DNA of 64,000 bases from Branchiostoma lanceolatum. Lineage: Eukaryota; Chordata; Leptocardii; Amphioxiformes; Branchiostomatidae. The stretch lies in contig NC_089726.1 in NCBI RefSeq assembly GCF_035083965.1, forward strand, positions 18,915,501 through 18,979,500, read 5' to 3'. Made by a program: the position numbers and the translations under genes. The notes under the pieces are model-generated. The model was not told where the DNA came from, made no database searches, and saw nothing but the letters and a program-made list of their open reading frames with translations. Positions within the stretch are counted from its first letter, which is position 1. Every line of letters starts with the position of its first letter. This document shows, one piece after another, positions 47,640 through 60,089 of this stretch.

Positions 47640-47935
47640 TTCAAGGCCACATTCAGTAATGTCTCGGCATAGCTAGGCTGCAGTGTGCTGTACGTCTGCG
47701 TGTGAACGGCTGAGGAAGCAACTTCTTCAGGTCTGGTGGGCACTGGTTGGTATGCATCTTGTAGAGTAAGGCTGTAGCGGCCACCTGGCGTCTATGGTGA
47801 AGTGATGGGATATTAAGTTCGAGTCTGGCCTGTTGTTCGTTCACACCGATGATGCGGAGTGCTTTTCTCTGGATGGAGTCCAGGAGCTTTAGTGAGGTGG
47901 TAGGGGCACACTCATCCAGCACAGTGATGCATATT
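47640..47935 (-). mobile_element. LINE reverse-transcriptase C-terminal remnant, minus strand
   Basis: The minus strand reads LLDSIQRKALRIIGV, then LHHRRQVAATALLYKMH, the pattern at the end of jockey/CR1-like reverse transcriptases. It is a short 5'- and 3'-truncated copy. Confidence 0.7.
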
Positions 47936-47990
47936 CATTTGCTATATTTACTTCAACGACTGGGATGTCTGGGATCAAAGACATGTAAAT

Positions 47991-48149
47991 GATAAAAAGC
48001 AGTGATGTAAAGCAAATGAATAATGATCACGCCGCAACTTGTTAAACCACTTGCCGATACGTGCGCGCCGCGTTTGCGAGACGTCCGTCGCTTCTGTCTC
48101 TTCTTTTGAGAACTCGACGGTAAGAATCTTTACATCACTGCTTTTTATT
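47991..48149. mobile_element. Small inverted-repeat element
   Basis: gataaaaagcagtgatgtaa at 47991 pairs with the inverted tttacatcactgctttttat ending near 48149. Part of the interior (48009-48060, acgccgcaacttgttaaacc) is repeated at about 49050-49101. Confidence 0.7.
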
Positions 48150-49510
48150 ATAAACTTTCTACTAAACCTTGGGAATGGATAGACATGGTCAGATTCCATG
48201 GTCGTGAGTTGATATTGTATTCAGGTGAGCGGTAACTGCCTGCTCACGGACATATGGTCTTGGCCGGGAGTAACGATTTGGGTAAGAGAATATCTGCTTG
48301 GAGATTGATTTTTAGCTTCTTTTCACAACAATGATTGACAACACCCAGGCGTGCGCAGGCCTCACTAGCGTTGCCACCTACACGCCACTGCTAGTAGTTG
48401 AAACAATCAGTATAATGTCGCTGCAAGCCCACAAAGTTGCAATTGGTCTGATCAGTTGTAGGGCGGTTTTATCCGGTGGCGACAGAGGCAGACTGTAGCA
48501 CTTAGTTGCACTTAGACGCAGACTGTAGCACTCAAGTTGATCGGAAGTTAATTGCAAGTTCTTGCCAGTATGCTAATTGCAAATACATTTAACATAAAAA
48601 GAAAGGACAGACAGTGAACAATATAGTATTGTACAACCCTAGTTTAACTACTGACACTAAACTCTAACTTATTTGAGCATTGATACTGGCAAGCTAAGGT
48701 TTTATAAGACGTGCTAGACATCATATACCATGGGAATTATTCAGGATCAAAGTTGATAATCTTTGAACAATGAAATAAATAGAGTGCTATCACTTTATAA
48801 GATTTGTGTTTTTCCCTGTTTTTCAGGTTTACTAATATGTTGATTTAGATCTTTTTCCTTTCTCCATCTTATTAACATTATGTTTCAAGCAATTGTACAT
48901 GTCCTATTAGATCCGTTTTATCCATATGGAAATACAAAGGTTGTGCATTCATTTAGTACCCTTAGGTGGTTGTTTCTTAAGTCTTCTTTGGTCCGTTAAC
49001 ATTTACAATGTTTGTCAGAATGTGCATCTTTTTGTGCATCTACTAAATATAGCAAATGAATAATGATTACGCCGCAACTTGTTAAACCACTTGCCGATAC
49101 GGGTACAAATTTATGCTATGAAATTCATAATAATAAAGAGGTTAAGTGCTGCGGGCATTTCAATGTGCTACACTTTTAGATATGTAGATACGTGCAACAC
49201 AGTAATAATAGGTTTGTCATTAATTCGGAAAAAAAATACACCATGGATCTTTTAAACTGAAACTTCTTTTTTTTTCATAGCGGTCCACTCCCTCGGGCTA
49301 CAACTCCCCGGAGCGTTGATTAAGATCGAGCGGGCTGACTGTTCTTGGGCCACCGACGGAAGTCGCTAGCGACCCGGTGCTAGTCTGGGCTCCCGGGGTA
49401 GCGCCCGAAGAGAGATCTAGATATACTGTCTTGTCGAGACCTGCGCATGTCGTACTCCCAGTCCAACAATCTTCTCTCCGTTGACTATTCTTCTCGGTAA
49501 GAAATTACAC
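48150..49510. other. Intergenic DNA; no gene seen
   Basis: It contains the direct copy of part of the 47991-48149 element at 49050-49101 and a partial MITE at 49297-49400 related to 47131-47355. Otherwise anonymous. Confidence 0.45.
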
Positions 49511-50045
49511 TTCTTTCCAGAAAAGAATAACTTTATTGCGCGACAATTGTAACGGGTACAATGTATGGCAATTTGTAGATACATAACAATCGACTATTTC
49601 GAACATTTAGCACTTTCAAAGATCTAATCTACAACATTAATAACAATCGATCTAATAATGTGTATTCTAATGGCTAAAACAGTATACAATGTAATGGTGA
49701 CGATGATAGTATTTTGTGTCAGGAATGTAAAATAATGTCTCGTTTTTGCATAGAGTTGTATATAAATTGGCCTACGTAGGTAGATATATGAACAGGGCAG
49801 GACAATATCATATTTAATATCTCTGTCTTGGTATGCGGCAGCATTTTACCGGACTTACATACAATCGATTAAAACAATTTCTGCCGGTCATTGTCATAGG
49901 TTGGACAATCCATTATAAAGTGGAATTCGTTCTCAATATCATTATGACAAGTTGGACACAGTCTCTCATTGGCTGGTGTGTTGTAATGTCGGCCCTTTTC
50001 AATCTGCAGAAAGTGCGCACTAATCCATGTTTACTTGATTACTGA
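49511..50045 (-). mobile_element. LINE 3'-end remnant, minus strand
   Basis: The minus strand around 49880-49990 reads ERLCPTCHNDIENEFHFI followed by MDC, the same Cys-x2-Cys plus HF plus Cys pattern as the LINE at 40900-41480. The likely 3' end with AATAAA on the minus strand is near 49530. Confidence 0.65.
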
Positions 50046-51444
50046 TATGTAATGCTAAATGCAACGTGGGATTATAGGCAAGAAACATCCACAAACGTAC
50101 TAGTGTTATTGGGTTTTCAACACAAACTTATAGTAGAAGCCGTGTCAAGGCTACCTTTGGCCAAAATGATCTCTCGGTGACGTGCAAAGTAGAAATGTGA
50201 ATCTTCGATTGGAAACAAAGTGGAACCCTCCCTGGAAAATCACGTGTTATGTACCGTCCCTTTAACTTGTGAGAGAGTTTGCAATAATTCGGGAATCAGT
50301 GAAATTGGATTCGACAGCCTGTGGCTGGACGTCGTGATAATTAGTGGGTCTGAAATATAGTATACGGGGCTCGGTTGGGAGCAAGTCCTGTCCTGGTTGT
50401 GAAATGGTTGTGGCATAGACGTGGCTAAAGATAAACGTGGCCTTAAGACTGCTCCAAACCCACGGCCAATCTTGGTTGGGTAGTAGTCGATGTTGTGGAA
50501 AAGTGCTGAATAAGTCGGACAGGAGGCTTTGATCAACGTCCAAGCTCAGGTTAATGTCAAAATATCCCTTGTTGTGCCGGTTGCTTGAAATATACAATTC
50601 CCTGTTTGTTTTGCTTTGTAGATAGCTTACGTGATGATTGACACGATAAAAAGCTAATTATGCACATTATGATCTTATTTGCATAATCAATGTGGAAATG
50701 TTATAATGGCAATGTGGTCCACTATAGAACCATTCAAACATGTGACATTTATAATTGTGACAGAGATGAACATCGATAGATGGAGATTAATTTGCGGAAC
50801 TAAGATGTTCCTATTATACCAGCGTTTTTCATAACAAGACTTTAGTATATGTGAAATATGCAATTATGGGCAGGTGCAACATAAACAAGTACCAGTTACA
50901 TTACTGTGACACGTTTAAGCTGAATTATGTACATATATTTGCACAAAGTTTTAATAAGATCCAAATATTTTATGCAGGTTTGAGGTCCCCAAAATCTTGT
51001 TATATTTTTGTTGTTGTACTTATCAATCAATCGTCCGCGGGTATGAATTGCTGATGCATGGTGGCTATAGACATCTCTCTCTAGCCTCCACCAGGCCCTC
51101 TCACGGGCGTATGAATCGTAGAATTCGGCAGAAAAAGGAATGATTAGCCAGTAGAGTCAGTCCATAGTGAAGATCACATTTCGCCCGTTTAGGAAACGGA
51201 GCCTGCAAGTGAAACCCTGGCGTAGTTAGTCTGGTAGAGACTAATCTCTCTCCAGGATGTTCCACTTTAAGTTGTACGGCTCTCAACATCTGTCTAGTTT
51301 GTGGGTCTTAGTACGCTTCATTCGCTGCTTTTCCTAGGTCATGTTGATTTGATTATATGGATGACATCCTCTGGGTGCCCCAAAACTGATGCGAGCACGC
51401 TAATAATAAAAAAAAGTTGTCTTCATTATGAAACCTACGTGGTC
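50046..51444. other. Repeat-rich spacer; no gene seen
   Basis: 50590-50850 is a partial copy of the long dispersed repeat (gtagatagcttacgtgatg, tttgcataat). Minus-strand frames near 50240-50600 resemble no protein I recognise. Confidence 0.4.
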
Positions 51445-51680
51445 AGGAAGGATGAACACACAGAGTATGATATACCGTAATATAGATAATTCATTTCTAT
51501 TCTTTCAATTCTTCTTCTTTGGCTTTAGAATTGAATTTTGGCATTCTATGACATTAGTAACCGTTTTCAGAAATATTATTTTTCAATATGCATAATGTAT
51601 TTTCTCATTTTGTAGCTGAATTGTACGATTTACGGTATGGCCGAAACCAATTTTTTTCTTGGAAAGGGATGAAAATTGAT
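51445..51680 (+). repeat. Diverged copy of the ACOT 3' flank
   Basis: Collinear with 43100-43345. I saw no ACOT exon remnant upstream of it, so it may be a dispersed repeat present in both places and not a gene-end duplication. Confidence 0.7.
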
Positions 51681-51756
51681 GGGCGCGCGGATGTCATCGA
51701 TCTAATCAAATCAACATGGCCTTATGTGTAAAAGTGTACGTGGCACGTACACCAAC

Positions 51757-51931
51757 AACTTGAAAGCCTGGCATCAACACCGAGTAAATCTGGTCTAGAA
51801 ATTCTTAATCTCCTCATTTATCAGTTATCAGATAAAAAAGAAAGTCTCTTCCGAGGGGGATAAAGAATGTCGAGGCGCCAGGCCAGAATAATTTCTCATC
51901 ATCTTGGTGTTGATGCTAGGCTCTCAAGGTT
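51757..51931. mobile_element. MITE of about 175 bp
   Basis: cttgaaagcctggcatcaac at the left pairs with the inverted gttgatgctaggctctcaag at the right. The arms run for about 28 bp. Confidence 0.8.
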
Positions 51932-53274
51932 TCTCCCGGTCTTAGCTTTTCTCCTATCCCATAATCAATCGACAGGATTAGATGAAATCTTTATTGACAC
52001 AACAAAAGTATAGCGACTTCCGTAAGGCGTACTACATCTATACCTGCAAAAAGTTATGCTTTGGTACCAATCGCGGCGGTGCCCGTCGGGGGTGTAGTTC
52101 CGGCCGGGCCCCGAAGCCACAAATTTGTCCCGGTGGACTGCCGGGTACGGAGGATGGGGGGTGGGGGGTACCTCCCGTGCTCGCACGATTAGCCCACGGG
52201 GTCTATTTTTATCTCCATAATGGAGATATAGTTTTGGGAGTGTCTGTGTGTCTGTTTGTCTGCTTGTCTGTTTGTGTTTCCGGACTACTGTAGTCAGCAT
52301 AACTCAAGAACCTCTTGATGGATATGGATTACGATGATATTTGGTATGTGGGCGGGTGTTGTGAAGCCGAAATTCAAGGTTGATTTTGGGCCCCCTGGTA
52401 TGTGACCTTGGTACTGCAGCAGAAATTCCATTTTGGTATCTCTTGACCTGGATGTGCTATGGTCTTAATTTTTTGGTGGCAGATAGCTTGTGATGTAATG
52501 AAGCCGTGGTGTGGGTTTGGTCCCCCTAGCAGCTTGCTCTGGAACTGCAGGGGCGTTTTTGTAAAAATCTTCTAAGGAGAATAACTGAACAAAGGAACGA
52601 CGGATTTCCATGATATTTAGTATACAGGTAGCTTAGACAGAGATGTACATAATGAATTGCACATTATGCTAATTAGGACTTAATTTGCATAACTAATGAG
52701 GTAAATCTATATTTGCAGTGTTTTCCATTATAAGACTCAAATACATGTAACATATGCACTTGATGGCAAGTGGAGTACCAACAGATATCAATTACCCAAA
52801 TGAATTCCTAATTTGCATAATTAATTCAGAAGTGCCATAATTCATCTAAGTGGTAAATGATAGGACTGTTAATATTGTGACATGTGTAAGTTAGTCAAAG
52901 GTGTTCTTGATCATGCAAATATTATGTAAATGTGTCAGTCATTTGCATAAACAGAATAGTTCAATGGGATATGAGGTCGCGGAACTCTTGTTAAGTCTTA
53001 TTTTAATTGATTAGGGATCCCGGCCGGGCCAAAAAATAGCCCGGCAACCGCAGGGGCCAAGTATGATTTGACCGACGGGGTTACGTAAGGATCACGCCTA
53101 AAAGTGCAAAAGACACCCCATGAATTACCCGACGGAGCCCCTTTTTGACGACAGGTCGTACAAGACACCTGGCGCTTTGTTCTTCTAGTATCACCATGGC
53201 AACCCAAACGCACATGCTTTATACTAAGGCACGTGTGGTGTCTACATGACTTTGCATAAATTTGCAAATACCTC
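51932..53274. repeat. Long dispersed repeat copy and flanking GC-rich repeat
   Basis: 52200-52990 is the fullest copy of the family at 40140-40860. It is bordered by gtagttccggccgggcc near 52095 and atcccggccgggcc near 53027, possible element ends in direct orientation. Short open frames only. Confidence 0.5.
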
Positions 53275-53530
53275 TTACAGCTAAACAACCAATTACATTT
53301 TGCTTACTTCGTTCCTCATATCAATAAACACACAGTTACATACATATGTATGGGTGTGTGTGTATTACCACAGGCAGCTAAAACACCCAATTACATTTTG
53401 TACTTCATTCATCATTTCAATAAGCAAACAAAATACATATGTCTGATGATGTATCACCACCCACAGCTTACACCGCTACATTTTGCATTATTGATTCATC
53501 ATATCAATAAGCGTACCAAATACACATGAT
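53275..53530. repeat. Imperfect tandem repeat, about three 85-90 bp units
   Basis: Units share ttacattttg, then catcatatcaataagc-like and acatatg blocks, starting near 53290, 53388 and 53475. Confidence 0.7.
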
Positions 53531-54602
53531 GGTGTCATATTTATCGAGAAAGTGTTGTTGGTTAAGTACGAACTTATATTATTAAGAGGAAACCAAAAAA
53601 AGGTTGTCATGTCCTGTGAAGAGGGGGCTACGTGTATCTTTTACAGGTAGTGCGTTTCTGTTCTTGCCATTTGACGAAAATTAATTGATAACGATAGTGG
53701 TGATTGCTTTGATTATGTTGGTAAGTTCTATCTAAATTCAACAAATTTCTGAAAATGAATTCGATCAGTCATATCTCCGTTATTTCTTTTCTATCTCATC
53801 ATCATCATCATCATCATACATCCGGAGAAATATTCTCCGGTGAGGTAAACTAGATAAAGCAATTCCAGGTCTTTTCTATCTCAATTGTTTAGTACTATGT
53901 ATCATTGGAAATCTTAGCAATTACCCTTGCAATGATACCTTTAATAATACGTGTCCTGATCCTACATTCAAAGTTCGAACTTGATAAAATAATAACTTAA
54001 CTTAATACTATTTGGGTGCGTCACAAAACAAAATTAACGAAATTCCTCTGACAGCGCAGTAGTGTCTGATGTTGGCAGGTAATGTGGACAAGGAAGTGTA
54101 ACAATAAGTCTTCTCTCGGGAGAACTAACTACATGTCTTGTACGTACCTGGACATCAAACCCAAGCAGGCCTACTGATTATTATGACTGCTCCCTTCAGG
54201 TATTCAGCTATTGGATAATATCTTAACCTATTCTATCTCATGGTGGTGGTACGAAACAGCAACTCAAAACAAACAAGAGTTCAAAAACCTCAAATCTCCA
54301 TGAAATATATATTATGCAAATTAGGCCCAAATATGCATAATGTATATTCAACTATGTTCACTATCACATAACTTCCAAATGCCACAAGTATGACATTCTA
54401 GTTATCTACCATTATGGAATTACAGTATTTTCTCATTAATTATGCAAATTAGGTCTTCATCTCCATTTTTCATGGAGATAATGATGATCCCCAGTTCTTC
54501 TTAGGTCAGTCTGAGGTTCTCATTACGTCTTTGTAAGGAAATGCACGTTGTCAAGTCACAGAATAAAAACAACACTTAAAGACTTTTCTTTTCTAAATTC
54601 CA
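53531..54602. other. Upstream region of the GPCR gene
   Basis: An inverted partial copy of the long dispersed repeat is at about 54240-54490 (aattatgcaaattaggtctt). An acceptor-like ttctaaattccag ends at 54603, which may mark a 5' untranslated exon boundary. No promoter element is clear. Confidence 0.4.
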
Positions 54603-54639
54603 GACAACTCATTCAGAAAGAGACAAGTGGCACGTAGAT

Positions 54640-56869
54640 ATGGGGTTCCCCAACATCTCGCTTGAAGCCGTCACAAACCTGACCTCCATCACAAGTGGCG
54701 TTCTCACCAAAGTCACCAACGTCACGGAACAACTTCTCGGGGGCCTTCTACACCACTTTGTGACACGTCATGTAAACGTCACCTATGACCTTGCCAAGAA
54801 TGTAACTAACATCACAGCAGAAGGCGTCGGCAGCCTTCTAAACGTCACAGAAAATATAGGCATCTATATATGCGACTTCATCTTCAGTAACACCACTACA
54901 ACCGGGGATGCGGTGAGCTATGATCCAGCCGACTGTGGTTTGTACGGCCTCTACCCACCGATCAAGTATCTACTAATCCTCATCCTCATCGCCAGCACAC
55001 TCTGGGCACTCTTTGGCAACGGCTGTCTAATAGGTGTCATTTTGACTGACGACGACATGCAGGTAGGTGTTTTCTAACCTTTTATGTGATGACATAAAGC
55101 TGCTTTTGATTGAGTCGTTTCTGTCAGCCGTTCTACTTAGCTGCCATGTAGAATTTCGTAGCCTTTTTACTTTGGCTACCATAGGCAGTTTCGCCGCCTT
55201 GGGGGCGAAGTAATTTAACCCATTAACCCACACCCCGAGCGGGCTAAGCTGTCTAGGCGGCCGGGCATCACTCCCGGCGCCGTAGAGATATCGGGGAGCC
55301 CCCGATGGTATGGTTTCCAGGCTAGGTGTAGTACGGTTCAGTCAAAAGGCCAATTCCTTACAATCTGGTTTTGAAAGACAGCGCTGTTGACGCACAATCA
55401 AAAGCCTTATAAAACAATAATGATGGCGATTTCATCTTTAAATGTAATTGGGTTACTTGAAAGGTAATGGCAAATGGAAAACTCATATCTGCATATACGA
55501 ACTTCTATATCCATTTGTATATGATGAACATATGACATAATATGATTATCATGATAAATTTATTGCAAAATCATGCCCGAAGGCTACTTATAAACAAAGC
55601 AAAGCAAAACACTAGTATATATACAGCGTGTGTATACTTCATAGGGAAGGAAAATGAATTGTATAACTGAATTAAGAGCGAAATGATAGCTATTCTAAAC
55701 CTATGTCTACTTACGCTATTTGAGGGGGTTGACTTATTTTCTCCATGCAGTGGAATATGAATACGACTTTCAAAAGCAGTTTTTTTTTATCGGTAAGGTT
55801 TTGAAAGCTTTGGTAAATTTGGGAGATTTCTAAGAATGATTCACTTCTTTTAGAATAGTATTGTGGACATTGGTAAATACAATGTATTTTATCTTCCATC
55901 CACTTCTTTCCCTGTACAGTATTTACATGACATGATATTCTCTCGTCAACTGGCAGTTTTTTTTGTACTTTCCCTTTTCTACTTTTTAAATGATGAATTC
56001 AAGCTAAAATCAAACATAGACCTTTTGATTTACCAGCAATAAACCTCTTCCAGGAACCGGGTAATATTTTCCTGTGTGCCCTGGCTCTCTGCGACATTGC
56101 CCAGTGTCTGATGTACTCGCCTAGCACCATCCAAAGTCTGCTGAGCGGCGAACCTCCCGGCTGGCTTGGGTGTAGGATCCAAGCTTTCCTGGTCCAGTTC
56201 CTGTCCTGTCTGACCATCTACCTGCAGGCGGGCCTCTTGTTCTGCCGCTGGGTACACATCGCGTTTCCCTACCACTTCGCTTCGCACCTGGCAAGCCCCC
56301 GACTCGCCCTCGGCATGGCCGCCTGCTTCATCGTCGCTCTGGTGCCGCCTCTGGTCGGGCTCGTACGGGTCGGGCGTGTATCAACCTGGGCACTAGACGT
56401 GGCTTCCGCCGACATCGCGAAGCCTGTGAGCCTGCTGTTACCGTGTACCCCTGGCGGCACAGAGAGCACCGTCACCATGTTCCTGTGCGGCCTCGGAGTG
56501 ACCATCATGTGCTGCATTGCCGGCTGCATCTGCAAGGTGGCATGGGACAGCCAGAAGAATCACGACAGGAACCAGGCCTGGCTCGCCCAAGCAGACCAAC
56601 TGTGGAGGAAAATGGAAGCTGTCAAGACGTTCGGAATCGTTGTGGGGGTCCAGTGGGTCTCTTGGGTTCCGTTGATAATTCTGGGGACCCTGGTCAAGTT
56701 TGGAGGCATCACAGCTCACACAACGGCCATCTGGGGGGACTTCACCTACAGCATCATGCAAACCTCGACCTTTTCAGATTCAATCGTCTACGCCTATCGC
56801 AACGACGTCTACCGCAAGGCCATGAAAAAGGCATACCGCAAGATGCGAAACCTCATAAATGATTTCTAA
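54640..56869 (+). CDS. Class A (rhodopsin-like) orphan GPCR, two exons
   Basis: Exons are 54640-55062 and 56054-56869 (donor gcag|gtaggt, acceptor ttccag|gaaccg, phase 0), giving 412 aa. Residues 1 to about 108 are a Thr/Asn-rich ectodomain with many N-x-S/T sites. Seven membrane segments follow: TM1 with FGNGCLIGVI, TM2 with LALCD, TM3 starting from a conserved Cys (LGCRIQ), TM6 with WVSWVP and TM7 with DSIVYAYRN. The DRY motif is replaced by FCRW and NPxxY by DSIVY, so the receptor is divergent, but Arg3.50 and Tyr7.53 equivalents remain. The tail is short and basic (KAMKKAYRKMRN). The single intron lies just after TM1. Ligand and G protein are unknown; it acts at the plasma membrane. It resembles no named subfamily that I can assign with confidence. 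Confidence 0.85.
55555..55900 (-). mobile_element. LINE 3'-end remnant in the GPCR intron
   Basis: The minus-strand frame 55711-55899 begins MEDKIHCIYQCPQYYSKRSE, resembling the ED-x-HF-x-C-P region of the LINE C-termini at 40900 and 49511. An AATAAA on the minus strand near 55555 fits its 3' end. Confidence 0.5.
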
Positions 56870-56882
56870 GTCGTGGGTATCG

Positions 56883-57102
56883 CACCCTCCCGAACAGGCC
56901 CGCTATCGCTCGGTAACGTTACCTCCTATAGCGGCCCTGCCCTTCCAAGCCTGTAAAATCGCTTCTGGCGACGACACCACCAAAACAGCTTTCAGCCAAT
57001 CAGAGGGTTAGCTTAAGCTCACCTAGAGCAAAAGCGCAAAGTGCGCTGGGATGCCATGGAAGGTAACGTTACCGAGTGATAGCGGGCCTGTTCGGGAGGG
57101 TG
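56883..57102. mobile_element. 220-bp MITE directly after the GPCR stop codon
   Basis: Arms of about 41 bp (caccctcccgaacaggcccg at the left, cgggcctgttcgggagggtg at the right) differ at one or two bases and include the palindrome ggtaacgttacc. It starts 13 bp beyond the stop, so it probably forms the GPCR 3' untranslated region. A diverged relative lies near 44175-44370. Confidence 0.9.
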
Positions 57103-57225
57103 GGGAATCGTTTTCTGCACGCAGCGTTTGTCTAGAGATGTACAGTCAAACTTGGCTAGCCAACCAACTACCTCCAGTCATAAGTCACATAAAATCATTC
57201 CCGTCTGATTTTGAATAATCAAGAC

Positions 57226-57582
57226 CCTCCGCTAAAGCGTCACAATTCATGCGAGCGTCGGTCGAATTTGCAGATCGCCCGAAGCTCGCCGAATTTCAAA
57301 ATCGCCCGAGCGTCGACCGTATTTTCCAATGAAAATCTCGGGTACGTCCAAAAAATTAAGAATCCCCATGAGATGGTACCATCTTTTGGACACGGACGAA
57401 GTCAGAATCGACTAACCGGGTAAAATGCCAATATTTGGATCAACTTTGATTTCTAAAAATCGCCGAAGCCCGCGTAATCGACAGGACGTCGGCCGTACTT
57501 CGGCCGAAAACGCACATTTGAAGCTCGCCAACACATCGGCCGAGCTGAATTTCTTATTTGTGACGGGGGCTTTAGCAACCGT
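57226..57582. mobile_element. MITE-like element with GCTAAAGC/GCTTTAGC ends
   Basis: ctccgctaaagcgtcacaa at the left pairs imperfectly with ttgtgacgggggctttagc at the right. The interior has repeated cgcccgaagctcgccga-type units. No protein is supported. Confidence 0.6.
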
Positions 57583-58639
57583 CTTACCCAACCAGCAACC
57601 ACCTTTTTTTTAGTCCCCACGGGGCTTTCACATTAACTGTAATGGTGTATTGCAACGAAATCACATACTGAGTTGAGGTTTTGACAATATGTAAATGGTA
57701 AAGCCATATCTAAAAATAGCTAACACGCTAGAGTCCATTCCAAGTCACCTCAAGGGTTTTTATGATAATATTTGTAATAATTTTCAAGAATTTCTAATAA
57801 AAGAATATCTGACTGACGATAGTTCTAAATTTTTCTAAAAGATTGAATATAAGAATATGAATTTATTTGAATTCAATCAAATAATGTAGAAATATTTGGA
57901 AAGTAACTGCACAAAAATCGCTTTATTTAGAATAATTTCTAAACATCTTTGTGATTATTTCACTTTTAGAAATATTTGCAAAACATGGTAGAAAATGGTT
58001 AACTATGGTAGAATGGTGATTGCCCCCATAAACGTAGGTGCTAATCCGGCTCTTCTGTCTGCTATTGTACATCTTTAGATTTCACTGCAGGACACTGTTG
58101 GTCCTTTGTGGGAAGCATTGTTCCCTAAACTTCGCAAGGATGTGTGAATTGCTTTTTTCCCAGCTCCCTGACCTATTTATAAAGATGTTACAAATAATGG
58201 TAAAAAATGGTAGAAAATGGTGAACAATGGTAGAATGCTGTTACCATTATTGAGAAACTATTGTATATATCATATTCTTCATCATGAAAGTTTTAGAAAA
58301 CTTTAGAAATTTTTCTCAAGTTGAAATCACATCCAAAACATTTCAAAAGTATCAAATCTCTTACACAAATAAGTACAATAAATTGAAAATATTTCTAAAT
58401 TATGACAATAACAACCCTTGCGGTGACACGGAATGGACTATGAAAGCGTATCTATAGGTTAAATGACAAATAGATTCAAACCTAATTCTTTAGAATATCC
58501 CAATGGTAGATAAAAAACGATTTAACATTAACTACAGACAGCCAATTAACCACACTATAAGCTACACACTATCATTCAACAAATGTACAGAAAAATGCAT
58601 GGTAATTTACTAATATTCTTTAGAGGGACATTCGGCATT
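57583..58639. other. AT-rich spacer with short repeated motifs
   Basis: Repeats of aatggtagaaaatggt and ttctaaa motifs recur between 57790 and 58480. I see no gene. Confidence 0.4.
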
Positions 58640-59305
58640 TAAACTGAGTAAAACTTTCACAGCGACCCCAAGTACTTCAAAACAGAGCAGCCAGAATCAT
58701 CCTGTCACGTGACAACAGAGCCAACGTAAAGCAACTACACCAGGCACTTGGCTGGAAATTCCTCCAGGAAAGAAGAACTCAACACCTATGCATCATGGTC
58801 TACAAATGTCTCCATGGCCTTACCCCAAGTTACCTCCTGGACACTTTCAACTACAACAGACAGATCCACAGTTATGGTACTAGGCAGGCTAATTCACTAC
58901 ACACACCTAAGTACACTACTAGATCTGGACAGCGCACATTTGCATACAGGGCTGCTACTACCTACAACAAGCTAAATCCATGTATCAAACAAGCCTCATC
59001 AATCGCTAAATTTAAACAGGCTCTGGTAAACATACAAATCTCTTAACTTTTGACATCTGACCTCTGACCCTCCGTTGTATGACCTTTGCGATTTTATTTG
59101 AGTTGTTTGATTTATTACTCCTATGTTTGATCATTACTGTTTATGTTACATGATTGTGTAATTGATCACTAATGAAGTTTATGTTAATCTATTTATTTTG
59201 TATCCTGATTTGTTATGATTTGTCATGTTACGTAGGGCTCCCTTGGAAATCAGTTACCTTGTTAACTGAAGGGACTACCCTAAAGATTGATAAATAAATA
59301 AATAA
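58640..59305 (+). mobile_element. 5'-truncated LINE with reverse-transcriptase C-terminus
   Basis: From about 58669 to the stop at 59044-59046 the frame reads LQNRAARIILSRDNRA, then LQERRTQHLCIMVYKCLHG and SYGTRQANSLHTPK, the characteristic C-terminal end of CR1/L2/jockey-type non-LTR reverse transcriptases. The 3' end carries ataaataaataaataaa. The 3' end also matches the fragment at 19400-19500. Confidence 0.85.
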
Positions 59306-60089
59306 AAAACAGTTTATGCTCTATGGTTGGTACCCAGCCCCCCCGACCCCCGCAACCCCACCCCCGGTTGATATGGCAGCGAGATTTGAGAAGAGTTTCT
59401 GCCAACCTTGGATTCAAACTAAAATGGATGAAGATTACTCATCAATACATAAGGCAAAATCAGTGAAGCACATCATTATTGTGCGAAGTACAATTCTAAC
59501 CAGCGGGAACTTTAATAACAGAAAACATGGAAGCACTTCTTTGACTGTTTTCGGAACAGACAATCTACAGTTAAATGTGAGGTGTTGAAGAGCACATCTT
59601 TCCATTATTGAGCCTGCGTATACCCAACTTACTCGTTCATTTTCACGGACTTTTGGGACAGGTGTTACGTCAATATTACGTTATGTCATACCCACCCGCG
59701 AAAACACGCAATTCAATGAAAAATACGATGAGAAACGACTGAATCAGTATTCGAATTTTCGACAGCGACGCAACCGGTGCACACGAAATGCATTCTAAAT
59801 ATATCCCCCTGGTGTTTCCTATCTTTCTTGGACGTTCTGTAATGGGATTGACATTAATCGTGTCGTATCTATCATATTGGCGCTGGCGTGGTGAACTTAT
59901 TTGACGCCATCAAACGTTTTGTACGCCTTGGTAGGCTATGGCATACTTAATGCCAAATAACAGTTACTCACGCAACTGGAATTGATTTTGGAAACGGTCA
60001 GACGTTCCATGAAGCCGTCTAATCTTCATCGACGTATCTAGCTCCATACTGTTTTAATACCGTTATGCAGTGAGACACACACGCTCAAA
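59306..60089. other. Spacer; no gene seen
   Basis: A short C-rich patch near 59338-59365 and no supported coding. Confidence 0.4.
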
